This document shows, in pieces, positions 8,601 through 9,070 of a stretch of 9,070 bases of DNA. Position 1 is the stretch's first letter, and every line of letters begins with the position of its first letter. The stretch is from Myxococcales bacterium. Lineage in GTDB: Bacteria; Myxococcota; Polyangia; Fen-1088. The notes under the pieces are model-generated. The model was given only the letters and a program-made list of their open reading frames with translations, was not told the origin of the DNA and did not search any database. The stretch covers positions 379 to 9,448 of the forward strand of contig PMLH01000375.1 of NCBI GenBank assembly GCA_003159055.1, in the 5' to 3' direction. The position numbers were made by a program, and so were the translations under genes.

Positions 8601-9070
8601 TTCACGGATCGCAACGAGCCTGCACGGAAGTTCCTTGGCAAGCTTGGGCAGCTGTGCGAGGGCAAATTCGACGCCCAAGGAACGCTTCTCGTCTCCAGCT
8701 CGCGTCTGGGCGATATCACAGGGAAGCTCGATGACGGTGCCAGCAGTCCAAGCGGAGCCGAAGGAAACACCGTCTCCGCCGGCACCAGAGAGCAGAACGC
8801 GCACGTGCCCGGAGACAACCGGGCGCTGAGTGTCGCGGCCGATCTCGGTACGGTGGATGCGATTGTGGCCGCTATCGACGAGTACCACCGCCACAAGCGT
8901 CGTCTTCATCGCGCAAAGACCCAGGGCTCGAACCTTGGTGGAGGCCCGACGTCGAGCAAGGAGCGGATTATCATCGAGGCGTGGAGGCGCGTGCTCGCGC
9001 TCGACGATGTCGGGACTCGCGAGAATTTCTTTGAGATCGGAGGGAACTCGCTGCTCCTCGCTCAGCTTGC
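5517..9070 (+). CDS. NRPS-like protein: TubC_N docking - condensation - FkbH glyceryl loading - carrier (C-terminus beyond window)
   Basis: The first 1184 residues of a modular synthase are visible. TubC_N docking domain: residues 1-56. Condensation domain: about 61-505, with all core motifs: SYNQASLYFL (66-75), RHDQLRTTL (112-120), catalytic HHVVADG (195-201, His196), YTDFALDQ, GIPTLGRRGEDYNDTVGYFVNP (from 334), and HRDVPFAALVE (from 385). It resembles C domains that accept polyketide chains in hybrid systems. FkbH region: about 526-1065. Carrier domain: begins about 1146, with phosphopantetheine serine 1178 in IGGNSLLL. No adenylation domain lies between C and carrier; the FkbH region replaces it, so the extender should be a glycerate-type unit from 1,3-bisphosphoglycerate. 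TTG 5517 is chosen because the docking domain starts there, an excellent ribosome-binding site precedes it, and no in-frame ATG or GTG stands ahead of the docking domain. The frame is uninterrupted. Confidence 0.92.
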   Translation, partial: MRPGESFLATLARRRVLLASEGSRLLFRAPEGALDVELRDQLRSHKESLISALRSRPGFVQLSPPSYNQASLYFLHLADRIAPAYNLALVMRIRSKVDVRCMRVALDRLARRHDQLRTTLDHIQFGDTAVLCQFVAQDLLPRLEEFDMRGSTDAELCEQAQAFYAQPFNLEIGPTVCAGLFQRAADDQVLVIKLHHVVADGWSLGIIARDLGHYYRSACEGSNAEPQAVPRAPYTDFALDQIDFLSQPSGTSQMDFWQEALTPVPEGLELGTKSRRPAVRRSVGATQHFEIDAEEKSRLEACAQAINITPFALLLACFQALLLRRSGQGDVCVGIPTLGRRGEDYNDTVGYFVNPVALRCRRPRQTTFREHAKRTAEEMRAALDHRDVPFAALVENLQVKRDTSRTPVLPVLFNLLSRRILGDVVDLIYPSPKEVAIDFGGLTAASFNLNQQEGQFDVTLEFVDRQDGLFGLFKYCTDLFSADEARSMVNELRQLLVNVVSDLDAVIVEGPVIGMTSPSETGEKKPGLVLTATFTAESMQAAFEYWFDRLEWQNNVSFAPFNQVFQTLLDPASLLRRNPDRPGVVLVRFDDLMGTSECARDQAPGGVGPECIERLRADLDGLAQAVEQAARAASAPLLVVVCPSSPVLQSNPEEANLRGVFAGQLQSIQGVHVLTPEVLARWYPVEDFYEPLGEKLGNIPYKPAFLVALASGIVRTLRATMVRPCKAIAIDCDNTLWDGVVAEDSANGVTVGPHQRAFQEYLLEQHREGVVLCLCSKNREADVWSVFDQHPDMPLRREHIGFWRINWDSKSSNLRELAAEINIGVEAFAFLDDNPVERAEVRANCPSVLCAEFPKDWSLRVPYLRRLWPLDHLRTTDADRRRNEHYRAERLRKNLQSNADSLSDFLAKLQLEVDIHPALPSELERLAQLSIRTNQFNTTARRMTFAEIQRYTSSSRNLACATHVRDRFGDYGLVGAALASIQDDGCLRIDSLLLSCRALGRGVEHRIAAWLGMQARAHACSQVAFSLTFTDRNEPARKFLGKLGQLCEGKFDAQGTLLVSSSRLGDITGKLDDGASSPSGAEGNTVSAGTREQNAHVPGDNRALSVAADLGTVDAIVAAIDEYHRHKRRLHRAKTQGSNLGGGPTSSKERIIIEAWRRVLALDDVGTRENFFEIGGNSLLLAQL
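7092..8702 (+). other. FkbH-type HAD glyceryl transferase/phosphatase region
   Basis: FkbH enzymes take the glyceryl group of D-1,3-bisphosphoglycerate, dephosphorylate it and place it on a carrier protein. In NRPS residue numbers, an N-terminal segment (526-720) starts LTATFTAESMQAAFEYW and has FAPFNQVFQ. The HAD core has AIDCDNTLWDG with Asp731/Asp733 (DxDxT), LCLCSKNREADV with Cys775/Ser776/Lys777, a motif III lysine (Lys810), and FLDDNPVERAEV (Asp832/Asp833). A GNAT-like C-terminal part follows, with IRTNQFNTTARR (931-942), DRFGDYGLVG (966-975) and LLLSCRALGRGVE containing Cys996. All HAD catalytic acids are present, so it looks active. Glyceryl is the default prediction; related FkbH modules can yield lactyl when reductive domains follow. 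Confidence 0.9.

Overview
The window is GC-rich bacterial DNA. It holds two ordinary-looking genes on the left and the start of a secondary-metabolite assembly line on the right. The organism cannot be fixed from the sequence. A GC-rich Gram-negative is the best fit. The TubC_N docking domain, the hybrid-type condensation domain and the FkbH module resemble myxobacterial and other proteobacterial biosynthetic clusters, but a cyanobacterial, acidobacterial or uncultured-symbiont source is not excluded.

Left block (1-2485). On the minus strand is the N-terminal 312 residues of a UDP-glucose 6-dehydrogenase, which makes UDP-glucuronate. It runs off the left edge. Divergently on the plus strand is a soluble PAS-PAS sensor histidine kinase of the NarL-partner (HisKA_3) type, with no response regulator beside it in the window.

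Junction (2486-3038). No intact gene. From 2741 there is a decayed N-terminal piece of an IS21-type transposase (IstA-like), recognisable in two alternating plus-strand frames, with a 7-bp tandem duplication at its first break. It separates the left block from the biosynthetic genes and probably marks an old insertion or rearrangement boundary.

Right block (3039-9070). A family-2 glycosyltransferase is followed, after a 253-bp gap, by two translationally coupled genes. The first encodes a SAM-dependent methyltransferase fused to a C-terminal acyl carrier protein, ending in a short acidic tail. The second starts at a TTG that overlaps the stop codon of the first (TTGA). It encodes an NRPS-like protein that is open at the right edge: TubC_N docking domain, condensation domain, FkbH-type glyceryl transferase/phosphatase, and the start of a carrier domain. 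There is no adenylation domain.

Proposed logic (inference): FkbH takes a D-glyceryl unit from glycolytic 1,3-bisphosphoglycerate and loads it on the downstream carrier. The acyl group on the methyltransferase-linked ACP is delivered through the tail/TubC_N docking pair. The condensation domain joins the two, and because glycerate has no amine the expected bond is an ester. The product would be an O-acyl-glycerate-primed polyketide/peptide. Whether the glycosyltransferase and UDP-glucuronate supply decorate this product or belong to surface polysaccharide is unresolved.
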